Assembly (NCBI GenBank): GCA_029202485.1
Contig: CP119313.1
Span: 682,001-746,000 of the forward strand
Source of the DNA: Candidatus Pedobacter colombiensis
Lineage (GTDB): Bacteria > Bacteroidota > Bacteroidia > Sphingobacteriales > Sphingobacteriaceae
Length of the DNA: 64,000 nt
Reading direction: 5' to 3'
Shown here: positions 1-8,666 of the stretch, piece after piece
Layout: each line of letters starts with the position of its first letter
How positions within the stretch are numbered: the first letter of the stretch is position 1
Program-made: the position numbers and the translations under genes
Notes under the pieces: model-generated
What the model was told of the DNA's origin: nothing
Seen by the model: the letters and a program-made list of their open reading frames with translations, nothing else
The model's database searches: none

Positions 1-584
1 GAAAGATCCTGAATGTGGAGAAGGCAATGGAGCATAAGATCTATGAAAATGATGAGATCAAGAATATGTTTACCGCTCTTGGTGTAAGTATAGGAACTCC
101 TGAAGATGATAAAGCATTGAATTTAACTAAGCTACGTTACCACAAGATTGTGATCATGACGGATGCTGATATCGATGGATCTCACATCACTACACTTATT
201 CTAACTTTCTTCTTTAGATATATGAAAGCACTTATTGAGGCCGGTTATGTTTACATTGCCGCGCCACCTTTATATCAGGTTAAAAAAGGTAAAGAGTTTG
301 AATATTGCTGGAATGATGTACAACGTGATGCTGCTGTACAACGTTTAAAAGGTGCTGGTAAAGAAGAAAGTGTACATATTCAGCGCTATAAAGGTTTGGG
401 TGAGATGAACGCAGAGCAGCTTTGGGATACGACCTTAAATCCTGCTACACGTACTTTGATGCAAGCGAGTATAGAGAATGCAGCTGAGTGTGATCATACG
501 TTTTCTATGTTGATGGGTGATGAGGTTGCTCCACGTAGAGAGTTTATTGAGCGTAATGCTAAGTATGCGAAGATTGACGCATAA
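1..584 (+). CDS. gyrB: DNA gyrase subunit B, C-terminal part (5' end outside window)
   Basis: This is the C-terminal ~193 residues of the ATPase subunit of DNA gyrase, which introduces negative supercoils together with GyrA. The reading frame is open from the window edge (first full codon at base 3), so the first GTG at 15 is internal and not a start. The TOPRIM metal-binding motif is seen as MTDADIDGSHI, followed by the RYKGLGEMNAEQLW stretch typical of GyrB and a tail ending ERNAKYAKIDA. The ParE paralogue is less likely because the tail and spacing match GyrB. The gene ends in a strong hairpin terminator and converges on the mdh/protease pair. Confidence 0.96.
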   Translation, partial: KILNVEKAMEHKIYENDEIKNMFTALGVSIGTPEDDKALNLTKLRYHKIVIMTDADIDGSHITTLILTFFFRYMKALIEAGYVYIAAPPLYQVKKGKEFEYCWNDVQRDAAVQRLKGAGKEESVHIQRYKGLGEMNAEQLWDTTLNPATRTLMQASIENAAECDHTFSMLMGDEVAPRREFIERNAKYAKIDA

Positions 585-600
585 CAGGTAAAGTGATTTT

Positions 601-659
601 ACTCCAATATAACAAGAAAAGGACCATTGCGGTCCTTTTCTTGTTATATTGGAGTTTTT
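601..659 (+). terminator. Intrinsic terminator after gyrB, 25-bp perfect stem
   Basis: A perfect inverted repeat pairs 601-625 with 631-655 around a 5-nt loop (626-630) and runs into a short T tract (655-659). The U tract exists only on the plus strand, so it mainly ends gyrB. The hairpin may still stop or stabilise the convergent minus-strand transcript. Confidence 0.88.
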
Positions 660-690
660 GTGAGTGATGCTGTTTATTTGTGGATACCTT

Positions 691-1116
691 TTATTTCTTA
701 TATAAGAACATTTTCATTTTCTTATAATTGATAACCGCATGGAATTTTAACAACAGGTCACCACCAATAATGGCGCTGATTGGCGGATGCCCCAATCCTT
801 CGTACGCTTGGTTTACGGCTTCTAAATCAAGTGCCACAGTCTCATAATCTTTTAAAACCAAACTCCCTATCTTTAATTTAGGAATATTTGCCTGCAAGGT
901 GCTGGATGTGGTAAAGAGCGTGGTGGCATGTGCTTCTTCAGTGTGTTCCAGTTCTTTAATATGAGTTTGAATAAACGTTTTATCAAAAACAGATCTGGAA
1001 GCGCCAGTGTCAACTACTGCGAATAACTTTTGTCCAAAAACAACAATTTCCACCAAAAGGTGGAAACCGTCGTCTTGTAAGTTTATTAAGGTTAGGGGAA
1101 CAGAAATTGTTCTCAT
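691..1116 (-). CDS. Small retropepsin-like aspartyl protease (clan AA)
   Basis: This predicted 141-residue single-lobe aspartyl protease carries the catalytic motif VVDTGASRSVF (Asp at about residue 36) and a second motif AIIGGDLLLKF near the C terminus, the hydrophobic-Gly-Gly-Asp element that packs against the active site. Retropepsins work as homodimers, so one lobe is expected. There is no signal peptide or membrane segment. A TTG lies one codon upstream at 1119, but the ATG at 1116 is the better start. It begins 4 nt after the mdh stop and is probably co-transcribed with mdh. The substrate is unknown. Confidence 0.75.
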   Translation of the reverse strand: MRTISVPLTLINLQDDGFHLLVEIVVFGQKLFAVVDTGASRSVFDKTFIQTHIKELEHTEEAHATTLFTTSSTLQANIPKLKIGSLVLKDYETVALDLEAVNQAYEGLGHPPISAIIGGDLLLKFHAVINYKKMKMFLYKK

Positions 1117-1120
1117 CAAA

Positions 1121-2059
1121 TTATATCATTTTCATATCTGTGAGCACTGTATTCATGCTGCGCACTGCATCAGCACTTTTACTAAAGGCAGATTGTTCTT
1201 CATCACTTAGTTTAAAATCAAGAATCTTTTCGACCCCGTTTTTACCAATTATGACAGGCACAACTAATGATATGTCTTCTTGTCCATATTCGCCATCCAG
1301 GTAAACACCAGAAGAGATTAGTTTTTTCTCGTCGCGTACAATGCTTTCTACCATGGCAGCTGTTCCGGCTCCGGGAGCGTACCATGCAGACGTACCAATT
1401 AATCCAGTCAATGTAGCTCCACCTACCATTGTTGATTTTACAACTTTATCCTGTTGTTCTTTACTTAATAATTGCGTAACCGGAATGCTGTTCCATGTTG
1501 CGTGATGAATCAAGGGGATCATTGTTGTATCGCCATGACCACCAATAACTACTGCATTTAGATCAGCAGGAGAGCAGCCTAATTCCTGGCTCAGATAATA
1601 TTTAAACCGGGATGAATCCAATGCACCACCCATACCAAGGATACGGTTTTTAGGTAGTCCGGATGTTTTTAAGGTAAGATAATTCATGGTATCCATTGGG
1701 TTTGATACCACAATAATGATCGTGTTAGGCGAGTATTTTAAAATATTCTCAGTAACTCCTTTTACGATATTCGCATTTGTTCCGATAAGCTCTTCGCGTG
1801 TCATTCCCGGTTTACGTGGTAATCCCGAAGTAATGACTACTACTTCAGAGTCCGCAGTACTTGCATAATCGTTGGTAACACCTTTAATTTTAGTGTCGAA
1901 GCCAAGTAAAGCGGCCGTTTGCATCATGTCTATCGATTTGCCTTCGGCAAAACCTTCTTTGATGTCTAATAAAATAAGTTCTTCAGCTAATTCTTTTCTG
2001 GCAATGTTATCTGCACAGGTGGCACCTACGGCGCCGGCACCTACAACTGTTATCTTCAT
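1121..2059 (-). CDS. mdh: Malate dehydrogenase
   Basis: This enzyme oxidises L-malate to oxaloacetate with NAD+ in the TCA cycle. The 312-residue length fits the LDH-like MDH family. The N-terminal Rossmann motif VVGAGAVGATCADNIA, the substrate-loop region with GLPRKPGMTREEL, the VVSNPMDTMNYLT segment and the catalytic-histidine motif VIGGHGDTTMIPL are all visible. Met rather than Val after the Pro of the VSNP motif is common in this family. It is followed at once by the small aspartyl protease. Lactate dehydrogenase is excluded mainly by the Arg-rich MDH substrate loop. Confidence 0.95.
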   Translation of the reverse strand: MKITVVGAGAVGATCADNIARKELAEELILLDIKEGFAEGKSIDMMQTAALLGFDTKIKGVTNDYASTADSEVVVITSGLPRKPGMTREELIGTNANIVKGVTENILKYSPNTIIIVVSNPMDTMNYLTLKTSGLPKNRILGMGGALDSSRFKYYLSQELGCSPADLNAVVIGGHGDTTMIPLIHHATWNSIPVTQLLSKEQQDKVVKSTMVGGATLTGLIGTSAWYAPGAGTAAMVESIVRDEKKLISSGVYLDGEYGQEDISLVVPVIIGKNGVEKILDFKLSDEEQSAFSKSADAVRSMNTVLTDMKMI

Positions 2060-2169
2060 AAATATTTTTTTTATGTATGTTACCTTCTTTCGAAGTTAGA
2101 AAATTACGTGAGTTTAAAAAATGCTTTTGAAAACTTTCTTCTTCGTTAGGGGTTTTATGATAAAGAATT

Positions 2170-2177
2170 TACATTTG
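2170..2177 (+). promoter_or_regulatory. TAnnTTTG-type -7 box upstream of lipocalin gene
   Basis: TACATTTG matches the Bacteroidota -7 consensus and lies 26 nt before the lipocalin start. No clear TTG -33 element is seen at the usual spacing, so the call is tentative. Confidence 0.45.
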
Positions 2178-2203
2178 CCTAAGACTAAACAACCGGAGAG
2201 CTT

Positions 2204-2689
2204 ATGGATAACCAACCAGTAAAACGAGTAGATATAATGGCTTATGTAGGGAAGTGGTATTCTTTGTATTCCATTCCTACTTTTATGGATAAACACTGGC
2301 GAAGAAAGGTGGAGACATATGTGATCCATCCAGATGGTTATTATGCGGTATTTACAACCTACAATGTTGTTGGAGAACAAAAGCGGAAGTATATCAGATC
2401 TAAGCTATTTGTCGTAAGAGGAACAGGAAATGCTGTTTTTAAATCACAGTTGGTTTGGCCATTTAAGAATGATTATTGGGTGATTGAACTTGCGGAGGAC
2501 TATTCCTATGTAGTAATTGGGCATCCCAAACATAAGATCCTTGCTATCCTTTCCCGTAAGCCTGAGTTGCCAAAAGAGTTGTTAAAAGAGATCGTAGACC
2601 GCTGCCGCCAAAAAGGGTATGATACCTCAAAACTTGTATTTCAGGAGCATAAGGCTGTGCATCATGAACCTGAAAAGGAACCTGCTTAA
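2204..2689 (+). CDS. Lipocalin family protein (Blc-like), no signal peptide
   Basis: A 161-residue protein with the lipocalin start signature YVGKWYSLYSIPTF (the GxW motif of strand A), beta-rich spacing, the strand stretch DYWVIELAEDYSYVVIGHP typical of Blc-type lipocalins, and a C-terminal helix with LLKEIVDRCRQKGYDTSKL. Blc relatives bind lipids and are usually outer-membrane lipoproteins. Here the frame is closed by a TAA six codons upstream (2186-2188), and neither a signal peptide nor a lipobox exists, so the protein should be cytoplasmic. It stands alone between mdh (divergent) and dnaE. Confidence 0.85.
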   Translation: MDNQPVKRVDIMAYVGKWYSLYSIPTFMDKHWRRKVETYVIHPDGYYAVFTTYNVVGEQKRKYIRSKLFVVRGTGNAVFKSQLVWPFKNDYWVIELAEDYSYVVIGHPKHKILAILSRKPELPKELLKEIVDRCRQKGYDTSKLVFQEHKAVHHEPEKEPA

Positions 2690-2727
2690 AATTACAATTG
2701 CTTTAATCAACGGCAGCTAAAAATCCG

Positions 2728-2735
2728 TATTTTTG
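2728..2735 (+). promoter_or_regulatory. TAnnTTTG-type -7 box upstream of dnaE
   Basis: TATTTTTG fits the Bacteroidota -7 consensus, 42 nt before the dnaE ATG. The nearest upstream TTG (2698-2700) is 27 nt away, longer than usual, so only the -7 element is supported. Confidence 0.4.
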
Positions 2736-2777
2736 TTCCTTCATTTTGATTTCAGGAAACGAGAATAATTACCAGCT

Positions 2778-5700
2778 ATGTATTTAATATTTGATACCGA
2801 AACCACCGGTTTACCACGCAATTGGAATGCACCAATTACCGATACAGACAATTGGCCAAGGTGTATTCAGATCGCATGGCAATTACATGATGAGTTAGGT
2901 AACCTGATAGAGCATCAAGATTATCTGGTAAAGCCCAATGGATTTAATATCCCGTATGATGCCGAACGGATCCATGGGATATCAACGGAATTGGCCGAGG
3001 AGCAAGGTATAGGACTGGCAGAAGTGTTAGAGAAGTTTAATGTTGCATTATCCAAAGCTAAATTTGTTGTCGGACAGAATATTGGCTTTGATGTGAACAT
3101 TATGGGGTGTGAATTTCACCGGTTGGGTGTAACGAGCCCTATGGCGCAAATGCCGGTGTTGGATACCTGTACCGAAATCACTGCCGAGCTGTTAAAACTT
3201 CCGGGCGGACGGGGAGGTAAATTCAAATTGCCTACACTAACAGAACTTCACCAATATCTTTTTGGTGAGCCATTTTCTGAAGCCCACAATGCAACTGCCG
3301 ATGTGGAGGCCACTACCCGCTGTTTTTTACAGCTGATCAAATTGGAGGTCTTTAGACTTGATCAATTACAGGTTGATCAGGCGTACATACAACGTTTTAA
3401 GGAAAATACACCGCAGGTATTTGAGCGTGTAGGCCTAAACCATGTTAACCTTAAATCTGCTTCTGATGAAATCAGAAAACGCTTGCAACAAACTGAAGCA
3501 CCTAAGGTTTCAAAAAGCACACTCAATGAGAATAAACGCGAATTGGCAGCTGCTAGTTTTGCTCATTTACATAACCATACGCAGTTTTCTGTACTGCAAT
3601 CTACCATAAATATTCCTTCACTTATTAAAGCGACTGCGGCTTTTAAAATGCCTGCCGTAGCCATGACCGATCATGCAAACATGATGGGCGCCTTTCACTT
3701 TGTTGCACAGGTGCTTAATCATAATAAAGGGGTCGAAGCAAGGAATCAAGTTGCTTTGGATGAAGGGAAAACACCGGAAGAGGTCATTATTAAACCTATT
3801 GTAGGTTGTGAATTCTTTGTGTGTGAAAATCATGAAGATAAGAGCAGAAAGGACAATGGCTACCAGGTAGTACTATTGGCGAAAAATAAAGCTGGTTATC
3901 ATAACCTGGCTAAAATGTCGTCCATAGCTTATACAAAAGGATTTTACTATATCCCCAGGATAGATAAGGCGATCATTGAACAGTATAAGGATGATACTAT
4001 AGTGCTGTCGGGTAACTTGTATGGAGAGATTTCCAGTAAGTTGCTGAACCTGGGGGAAAAGCAAGCTGAAGAAGCTTTACTATGGTGGAAATCTCAGTTT
4101 GGTGATGATTTTTACATCGAGCTGATGCGCCATAGCCAGGAAGACGAAGATATTGTAAATACTTCCCTGGTTACTCTTGCTAAAAAACACGATGTAAAGC
4201 TGATCGCTACCAATAATACCTATTACATTAATAAAAAAGACGCTAATGCGCACGATATTTTATTGTGTGTTAAAGATGGTGAGAAACAAGCTACGCCGAT
4301 AGGAAGAGGAAGGGGCTTCAGGTTTGGATTACCGAATCAGGAATATTATTTTAAATCTCCTGACGAAATGAAAAACCTATTCGCTGATTTGCCGGAGGCC
4401 ATTCTCAATATTCAGGAGATTATTGATAAGATTGAGATTTACAAACTCGCCCGTGAGGTTCTATTGCCAAAATTTGATATTTCCGATGAGTTCCTGGTGG
4501 AGGAAGATGAAGTCGATGGTGGTAAAAGAGGAGAAAATAAATATTTGCGTCATTTGACCTATGTAGGCGCAAAAAAGCGATATAGCGAAATTACTCCTGA
4601 AATAGAGGAACGACTTGATTTTGAGTTGCAGACGATCGAGAAAACCGGATACCCGGGATATTTCTTGATTGTACAGGATTTTATAGCTGAAGCCAGGAAT
4701 CTGGATGTTTCTGTAGGCCCTGGCCGGGGATCTGCTGCAGGATCTGCAGTAGCTTATTGTTTAGGTATTACCAATATAGATCCGATTAAGTACGATCTTC
4801 TTTTTGAGCGTTTCCTGAACCCGGATCGTGTATCCATGCCCGATATTGATATCGACTTTGATGATGAAGGCCGTGGCAGGGTTATGGATTATGTAATCAA
4901 GAAGTATGGCGCTAACCAGGTAGCTCAAATCATCACCTATGGTACGATGGCGGCTAAATCCTCCGTTAAAGATACGGCGAGAGTATTGGATCTTCCATTA
5001 TTTGAAGCAGAGAAGATCGCCAAGCTGATTCCTAATATGAAGCTGGCCAAGATCTTTACACTTGATGAAAAGAATTTAAAAGAAGCCTTACGTGCAGATG
5101 AATACGAAAAGGTGCTGGAGCTTAAAAATCTGGCGGAAGCAAGAGATCTTGGCGCTAAGACGCTTGAGCAAGCACAAATTTTAGAAGGATCCTTAAGGAA
5201 TACCGGTATCCATGCTTGTGGGGTAATCATTACACCGAGCGATATTACTAATTTCGTTCCGGTGGCTACAGCAAAGGACTCTGATCTGTATGTAACCCAG
5301 TTTGATAACTCGGTCGTAGAAAGTGCTGGCTTGTTGAAAATGGACTTTTTGGGGTTAAAAACATTGACCCTCATTAAGGATACGGTTAAGCTGGTTAAAT
5401 TCAGACATGATATAGATCTTGATCCGGATAATTTTCCGATCGATGATGCCAAGACTTATGAGCTTTTCCAAAGAGGTGAAACCATCGGTATCTTCCAGTA
5501 CGAGAGTACCGGGATGCAGAAGTACATGAAGGAATTAAAGCCTACTGTATTTGGTGACTTGATCGCCATGAATGCTTTGTACCGTCCTGGACCATTGGAG
5601 TATATCCCAAGTTTCGTACGTAGGAAGAACGGTGAGGAAGAGATTAAGTATGATTTGGATGCCTGTGAAGAGTATTTAAAAGAAACTTACGGAATTACAG

Positions 5701-7208
5701 TATATCAGGAACAGGTGATGTTGCTGTCCCAAAAGCTTGCCGGATTTACAAAAGGTGAGGCCGACGTATTGCGTAAGGCAATGGGTAAAAAGCAAAAGGA
5801 TGTATTGGATAAGATGAAGCCTAAGTTTGTTAAACAGGCAGCAGAGAAAGGTCATGATGCGGCAACATTAGAGAAGATATGGAAAGATTGGGAAGCGTTT
5901 GCATCTTATGCCTTTAACAAATCGCACTCTACATGTTATGCCTGGATTGCTTATCAGACAGCTTATTTAAAAGCGCACTTCCCGGCAGAATATATGGCAG
6001 CGGTTCTGTCGAATAACATGAGTGACATTAAGCAGGTAGCCTTTTTTATGGAAGAGTGCAAGCAGATGGGCGTACGTGTACTTGGCCCGGATGTGAATGA
6101 ATCGGGCACTAAATTCTCTGTAAATACTCATGGCGAGGTACGTTTCGGCTTATCCGGTATTAAAGGAGTAGGAGATAAGGCGGTAGAGAGTATTATCGAA
6201 GATCGTAAGGAAAAAGGTCTGTACAAGGATTTGTACGATTTTGCGAGGAGATCAAATACCCGTACCGTAAATAAAAAGGCCTACGAGAGTTTTGTTTATA
6301 GTGGAGCTTTTGACGGCTTTGGTAACCATCGTGCACAGTACTTCTTTGTAGGGATTAACGATAAGATGAATGGCATTGAAAAGGTAATTAAATATGCCAA
6401 TGATTTTCAGAATAATGAATCGTCTTCACAATCTTCTTTGTTTGGCGGTTCTGTTGCTGACCTGATTCTGGAGCCTGCTTTGCCTGTCGCACCTGAATGG
6501 AGCTTAATAGACCGGCTTAAATATGAAAAGGATGCCATAGGTATCTTTTTATCCGGTCATCCCTTGGATAACTATAAACTAGAGCTAAAGGAGTTCTGCC
6601 AGCATAAAGTAAGGCATTTGGCTTTGGTCAATAAAATAAGAACAGGCGATACCAATGAAGAGGTGCTTGCCGAGTTTGAAACGATAAAAAACAGAGAGCT
6701 TGTTGTTGGTGGCTTGGTTGTCGTGTCTGCACAGCGTATGACAAAAACCGGAAAACCTTTTGGGACGATGGTTTTTGAAGATTATGATGATACCAGTGAG
6801 CTGGCTTTGTTTGGCGATGATTTTATCAAATTTAAGCAGTTTTTAACAGATGGATATTTTCTCCAGATCCGAGGAAGAGTTGGGGAGAGGTTTAGAAAAG
6901 AGGGCGACTGGGAGTTTAAAATTACTTCTATCAATCTGTTATCTGAATTGAGAGATAAGCTGGCCAAGAGTGTTACTATCCAGGTACCAATAGAACGTGT
7001 TAATGATGATTTTATGAACCAGGTTCTTGCCATTCTGGAAAATAATAAAATGAGCACGGAGCAGCAAAACTGTCAATTGCTTTTTGATGTATATGATAGA
7101 GAACAAAATGTAGTGGTGAAAATGCCTTCAAAATCATTTAGAATTAACCCTACTAATGATTTTCTTGACCAACTGGATGCTTTAAACTTGAGTTCAAAGT
7201 TGAACTAA
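2778..7208 (+). CDS. dnaE: DNA polymerase III subunit alpha with fused N-terminal 3'-5' exonuclease
   Basis: This is the replicative polymerase catalytic subunit, 1476 residues against about 1160 for E. coli DnaE. The extra length is an N-terminal DnaQ-like DEDDh exonuclease (about 1-210): FDTETTG near residue 6 supplies the first Asp and Glu, and HNATADVEAT supplies the H-x4-D motif. A PHP domain follows from about residue 260 (AHLHNHTQFS, MTDHANMMGAFHF). The polymerase palm shows GPGRGSAAGSAVAYCLG and the catalytic MPDIDIDFDDEGRGR near residue 688. A helix-hairpin-helix (GLSGIKGVGDKAVESI, about 1130) and an OB fold (about 1305-1350) come last. Proofreading therefore appears built into the same chain. 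PolC is excluded because the exonuclease is N-terminal to PHP and not inserted in it. Confidence 0.97.
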   Translation: MYLIFDTETTGLPRNWNAPITDTDNWPRCIQIAWQLHDELGNLIEHQDYLVKPNGFNIPYDAERIHGISTELAEEQGIGLAEVLEKFNVALSKAKFVVGQNIGFDVNIMGCEFHRLGVTSPMAQMPVLDTCTEITAELLKLPGGRGGKFKLPTLTELHQYLFGEPFSEAHNATADVEATTRCFLQLIKLEVFRLDQLQVDQAYIQRFKENTPQVFERVGLNHVNLKSASDEIRKRLQQTEAPKVSKSTLNENKRELAAASFAHLHNHTQFSVLQSTINIPSLIKATAAFKMPAVAMTDHANMMGAFHFVAQVLNHNKGVEARNQVALDEGKTPEEVIIKPIVGCEFFVCENHEDKSRKDNGYQVVLLAKNKAGYHNLAKMSSIAYTKGFYYIPRIDKAIIEQYKDDTIVLSGNLYGEISSKLLNLGEKQAEEALLWWKSQFGDDFYIELMRHSQEDEDIVNTSLVTLAKKHDVKLIATNNTYYINKKDANAHDILLCVKDGEKQATPIGRGRGFRFGLPNQEYYFKSPDEMKNLFADLPEAILNIQEIIDKIEIYKLAREVLLPKFDISDEFLVEEDEVDGGKRGENKYLRHLTYVGAKKRYSEITPEIEERLDFELQTIEKTGYPGYFLIVQDFIAEARNLDVSVGPGRGSAAGSAVAYCLGITNIDPIKYDLLFERFLNPDRVSMPDIDIDFDDEGRGRVMDYVIKKYGANQVAQIITYGTMAAKSSVKDTARVLDLPLFEAEKIAKLIPNMKLAKIFTLDEKNLKEALRADEYEKVLELKNLAEARDLGAKTLEQAQILEGSLRNTGIHACGVIITPSDITNFVPVATAKDSDLYVTQFDNSVVESAGLLKMDFLGLKTLTLIKDTVKLVKFRHDIDLDPDNFPIDDAKTYELFQRGETIGIFQYESTGMQKYMKELKPTVFGDLIAMNALYRPGPLEYIPSFVRRKNGEEEIKYDLDACEEYLKETYGITVYQEQVMLLSQKLAGFTKGEADVLRKAMGKKQKDVLDKMKPKFVKQAAEKGHDAATLEKIWKDWEAFASYAFNKSHSTCYAWIAYQTAYLKAHFPAEYMAAVLSNNMSDIKQVAFFMEECKQMGVRVLGPDVNESGTKFSVNTHGEVRFGLSGIKGVGDKAVESIIEDRKEKGLYKDLYDFARRSNTRTVNKKAYESFVYSGAFDGFGNHRAQYFFVGINDKMNGIEKVIKYANDFQNNESSSQSSLFGGSVADLILEPALPVAPEWSLIDRLKYEKDAIGIFLSGHPLDNYKLELKEFCQHKVRHLALVNKIRTGDTNEEVLAEFETIKNRELVVGGLVVVSAQRMTKTGKPFGTMVFEDYDDTSELALFGDDFIKFKQFLTDGYFLQIRGRVGERFRKEGDWEFKITSINLLSELRDKLAKSVTIQVPIERVNDDFMNQVLAILENNKMSTEQQNCQLLFDVYDREQNVVVKMPSKSFRINPTNDFLDQLDALNLSSKLN

Positions 7209-7231
7209 TGTCATAATGGCATTAGCTAACT

Positions 7232-7261
7232 TGATGGCATTACAATTGATTATATATTTGC
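7232..7261 (+). promoter_or_regulatory. Bacteroidota-type promoter for trxA (TTG-N19-TATATTTG)
   Basis: TTG at 7232-7234 and TATATTTG at 7254-7261 are separated by 19 nt, a full match to the Bacteroidota -33/-7 consensus. It predicts a 5' untranslated leader of roughly 75 nt before the trxA ATG at 7343. Confidence 0.75.
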
Positions 7262-7342
7262 AGCCTGCAAGTGTTATACGTTGATGAGACAGATAATGCT
7301 CGGGCAAACTAAGTAAGATAACTAATATAAAAAAATAGAATT

Positions 7343-7660
7343 ATGGCTTTAGAAATCACAGATGCTAACTTCGAGGAATTAGTATTAAAATCAGATAAAC
7401 CCGTTTTAGTTGACTTTTGGGCGGAATGGTGTGGTCCATGTCGCATGGTAGGTCCTGTAGTAGATGAAATCTCAAAAGAATACGAAGGAAAAGCGATTGT
7501 AGGAAAGGTTAATGTTGATAATAACCCTCAAATTTCTACTCAGTTTGGTATCCGTAACATCCCGGCTTTATTGTACTTCAAAAATGGTGAAGTAGTAGAT
7601 AAGCAAGTTGGTGCCGTGCCTAAATCAGTACTTGCACAGAAATTAGATAAACAGTTGTAA
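7343..7660 (+). CDS. trxA: Thioredoxin
   Basis: A 105-residue cytoplasmic dithiol oxidoreductase that reduces protein disulfides and is itself reduced by thioredoxin reductase. The active site WAEWCGPCRMVGP is canonical. The Asp in PVLVDFWAEW and the cis-Pro loop in IRNIPALLYFKNG are also present, and the size is that of a classical single-domain thioredoxin without a signal peptide. It is monocistronic: a good promoter lies upstream and a strong hairpin terminator follows. Confidence 0.97.
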   Translation: MALEITDANFEELVLKSDKPVLVDFWAEWCGPCRMVGPVVDEISKEYEGKAIVGKVNVDNNPQISTQFGIRNIPALLYFKNGEVVDKQVGAVPKSVLAQKLDKQL

Positions 7661-7682
7661 TCAGCTTAAATATCATACCAAT

Positions 7683-7718
7683 AAAAAAAGCGTTCATAAC
7701 ATTATGAACGCTTTTTTT
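7683..7718 (+). terminator. Intrinsic terminator after trxA
   Basis: A 16-bp perfect stem (7683-7698 with 7703-7718) with a 4-nt loop has an A tract on the left arm and a T tract on the right, so it could work in both directions. It ends only 11 nt before the start of the DUF58 gene. Confidence 0.9.
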
Positions 7719-7729
7719 ATATTTACGTT

Positions 7730-8650
7730 ATGCAGTCGCCCATTGATGAACAAAATCTACATTTTAATGCTAACCTGGAGTTACTTGCCCGGCAGGTAGT
7801 TGAAGGTTTTATTACAGGGTTGCATAAGAGCCCCTTTCATGGCTTTTCAGTTGAATTTGCTGAACACAGGCTTTATAATGTTGGAGATAATGTTAAAAAC
7901 ATAGATTGGAAGCTATATGCTCGCACGGACAAACTTTTTAGCAAGCGTTATGAAGAAGAAACCAATCTGCGCTGCCAGTTTATCATTGATGTCTCCTCAT
8001 CAATGTACTTTCCCCTTAAGGAATACAATAAACTCAACTTTTCTGTACAATCTGTCGCAGCGTTGATCTACCTGCTAAAAAGGCAGCGTGATGCATTTGG
8101 ATTGAGCTTGTTTACCGATCACCTGGTTTTAAATACTCAGGCAAAATCTACCACAACTCATCAGAAGTTTTTGTTTGCAAAGCTTGAGGAAATCCTGAAA
8201 ACGGAGCAAATGAATATAAAAACTAATCTTGAACTAGCTTTACATCAGATTGCAGAATTGATTCATAAGCGTTCTTTAGTGGTTGTTTTTAGTGATATGC
8301 TCAATACAGTACAAGATGAGCATCATATTGAAGGTTTGTTTGCTGCCCTTCAGCACTTGAAGTTTAATAAACATGAAGTCATTATTTTTAACGTAACAGA
8401 TAAAGCCAAAGAAGTCGATTTTAAGTTCGAGAATCGTCCTTATCAGTTTGTGGATATGGAAACAGGAGCGATATTGAAAACACATACCTCAAAAGTTAAG
8501 GATGCTTATCTTTCCCGAATGGAGAAATACCGACAGGCTATCCGGCTAAAATGTGCGCAGTACAAAATAGATATGGTAGATGCCGATATTGCACAAGGAT
8601 TTCACCCTATATTACAGGCGTATCTGATTAAACGACAGAAAATGAGCTAA
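7730..8650 (+). CDS. DUF58 domain-containing protein with VWA-like fold
   Basis: A 306-residue cytoplasmic protein. The DUF58 core is seen in the stretch beginning HRLYNVGDNVKNIDWKLYAR, followed by a MIDAS-like metal site FIIDVSSSMYFP (DxSxS) of a von Willebrand factor A fold. DUF58 proteins usually sit beside MoxR ATPases and aerotolerance (Bat) proteins, but no moxR or bat gene is adjacent here. The start codon follows the trxA terminator by 11 nt, which leaves almost no room for a separate promoter. It converges on the aminotransferase gene. The biochemical role is not known. Confidence 0.85.
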   Translation: MQSPIDEQNLHFNANLELLARQVVEGFITGLHKSPFHGFSVEFAEHRLYNVGDNVKNIDWKLYARTDKLFSKRYEEETNLRCQFIIDVSSSMYFPLKEYNKLNFSVQSVAALIYLLKRQRDAFGLSLFTDHLVLNTQAKSTTTHQKFLFAKLEEILKTEQMNIKTNLELALHQIAELIHKRSLVVVFSDMLNTVQDEHHIEGLFAALQHLKFNKHEVIIFNVTDKAKEVDFKFENRPYQFVDMETGAILKTHTSKVKDAYLSRMEKYRQAIRLKCAQYKIDMVDADIAQGFHPILQAYLIKRQKMS

Positions 8651-8666
8651 TATTAAGCTGAAAAGC

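Noticed and set aside
4937..5452. Long minus-strand frame (171 codons) inside dnaE
   Set aside because: It is antisense to the polymerase domain with no own signature; the sense frame is fully conserved there.
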